Positions 63,192 to 64,000 of a DNA stretch of 64,000 nt are shown here, piece after piece. The stretch comes from Salinilacustrithrix sp034522155. Its GTDB lineage: Bacteria > Actinomycetota > Acidimicrobiia > Acidimicrobiales > Salinilacustritrichaceae. Positions within the stretch are counted from its first letter, which is position 1, and each line of letters opens with the position of its first letter. The notes beneath the pieces are model-generated. The model was not told the DNA's origin and made no database searches. It was given only the letters and a program-made list of their open reading frames with translations. Position numbers and translations under genes: made by a program. Location of the stretch: assembly GCA_034522155.1 (NCBI GenBank), contig JAXHLP010000012.1, positions 1 through 64,000 of the forward strand. Direction: 5' to 3'.

Positions 63192-64000
63192 TCAGGCCGG
63201 GACGAGGAGGACCGACACCCCTGCGGCTTCGGCGACGCGAGCCGCAGTTGTTCCGATGACGGCGCCGGTCACGCGACCATGTCCGTGCTTGCCGACGACC
63301 ACCATCGAGTACCCCTCAGCGGCGATCGCGGGGATGCGCTCGCGGGCATCGCCATGCTCGATGCGGACAGTTCCTCGGCCCCCCGCTGCGGTGATTCGTT
63401 CGACGATGGACGCGGCTGCGCCCTCGACATGGTCCGCCGACACGGCGACGCCGTGGGCGGCATCGTCGACCACGATCAGACAGTCGATCGACCCTGCCCG
63501 TTCGGCGAGTTCCACGACGGCGTCCTCGGCGGCCGCGCTCTGGTCGGACAGGTCGGTGGCCAGCAGGACCCGCTCCAAGGCGCGGCTGCATGCCGCTACG
63601 CAACGTTCCTCGTCAACCTGGAGATCCCGCTCGAGCCGTTCGACCAAGACCGGGAGTTCGGAGGAGCGGATGACTTCGGTGGCGACGCTGCCGAGAAACA
63701 AGCGCTCGGTGAGTCGCTGGCTGCGTGAACCCACGACGACGAGATCGGCACCGTGCTCTCGTGCCCGGGCGAGGAGCTCGGCCGCTGGCCGTCCGCTCGC
63801 CGTCACCGACGTCTGGACCTCCAGCCCGCCGGCTCGGAGCGGCTCAGCGCGTTGCTCGAGCCAGTCCCGATAGCGGTCCTCGTGTCCGAGGCCGGCGAAC
63901 CGTCCGTAGTCGACGTGGATGACGTGGGCGAGCACGATGCGTCCGACCCCCCATGTCGCAAGGTCGGAGACACACTCGATCAGCGGATCCTCCGCCGCTG
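63192..64000 (-). CDS. universal stress protein, tandem UspA domains (5' end outside window)
   Basis: At least 269 residues. The frame stays open to the window edge (PLIECVSDLATWGVGRIVLA precedes an internal GTG at 63935), so the true start is beyond 64000. Two Usp domains are present; each has the ATP-binding pattern G-X2-G-X9-G-S/T (GSRSQRLTERLFLGSVATEV; GKHGHGRVTGAVIGTTAARV). Such proteins respond to starvation or redox stress. It converges with the truncated flavoprotein gene. Confidence 0.88.
   Translation of the reverse strand, partial: AAEDPLIECVSDLATWGVGRIVLAHVIHVDYGRFAGLGHEDRYRDWLEQRAEPLRAGGLEVQTSVTASGRPAAELLARAREHGADLVVVGSRSQRLTERLFLGSVATEVIRSSELPVLVERLERDLQVDEERCVAACSRALERVLLATDLSDQSAAAEDAVVELAERAGSIDCLIVVDDAAHGVAVSADHVEGAAASIVERITAAGGRGTVRIEHGDARERIPAIAAEGYSMVVVGKHGHGRVTGAVIGTTAARVAEAAGVSVLLVPA

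Noticed and set aside
50234..64000. CRISPR array or transposase in the accessory region
   Set aside because: No regularly spaced repeats, cas genes or transposase motifs were found; the only short repeats are the ATGTATG triplet, the merR tandem and simple inverted repeats.

Overview
The window is high-GC, densely packed bacterial DNA from an actinobacterium. The gene order tlyA-nadK-recN-steA-steB ... pyrG-NUDIX-xerD ... scpA-scpB-rluB ... cmk ... der matches the conserved actinobacterial order known from Mycobacterium tuberculosis. F420-type and SteA/SteB-type proteins, DUF222/HNH genes and KorAB support this. My best guess is the class Acidimicrobiia, but sequence alone does not prove it.

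Layout. 1-2124: the 3' part of a 23S rRNA gene, a 5S rRNA gene and a strong terminator. 2145-13511: housekeeping genes (TPR protein, SSB-like protein, class I aldolase, KorAB oxidoreductase), a large LPXTG surface protein with a structured leader, a DUF1015 protein and a rhomboid protease. 13547-18415: a phasin-like protein, TlyA, NAD kinase, RecN and SteA. 18412-26309: a tightly coupled envelope operon (SteB-like, MurJ, GT4 glycosyltransferase, sulfotransferase, a large phosphatase-like membrane protein, a MraY/WecA-like transferase). This block sits where M. tuberculosis has only steB before pyrG. 27683-45000: pyrG, NUDIX, xerD, a DksA-like protein, two HD proteins, trpS, scpAB, rluB, tyrA, aroA, cmk, plsC, ispH, an Eis-like acetyltransferase, a DUF512 protein and der. 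45000-48800: a PP2C phosphatase, an acyl-CoA carboxylase and a HMG-CoA-lyase-like enzyme.

48956-64000 is accessory. It has an HNH/DUF222 gene behind a LexA-like box, then a tRNA-Pro(GGG) followed by a tyrosine integrase, a PIN-domain toxin module, a LuxR regulator-methyltransferase-pseudohydrolase cluster, a MerR-controlled mercury-type operon with a frameshifted reductase and a truncated CcdA, and an arsAD operon whose ArsD carries an inserted AhpD-like domain. An N-terminally truncated flavoprotein and a universal stress protein that runs off the window follow.

Two patterns run through the window. First, at least 18 coding genes on both strands have a TANNNT hexamer (TAGCCT, TACGCT, TACCCT and similar) 5-9 nt before the start codon and no room for a Shine-Dalgarno sequence, which is the signature of leaderless transcripts; this settles several start codons. 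Second, there are several gene remnants: an F420-oxidoreductase C-terminus, a deleted panE, a frameshifted reductase, a 3'-truncated ccdA and a 5'-truncated flavoprotein.
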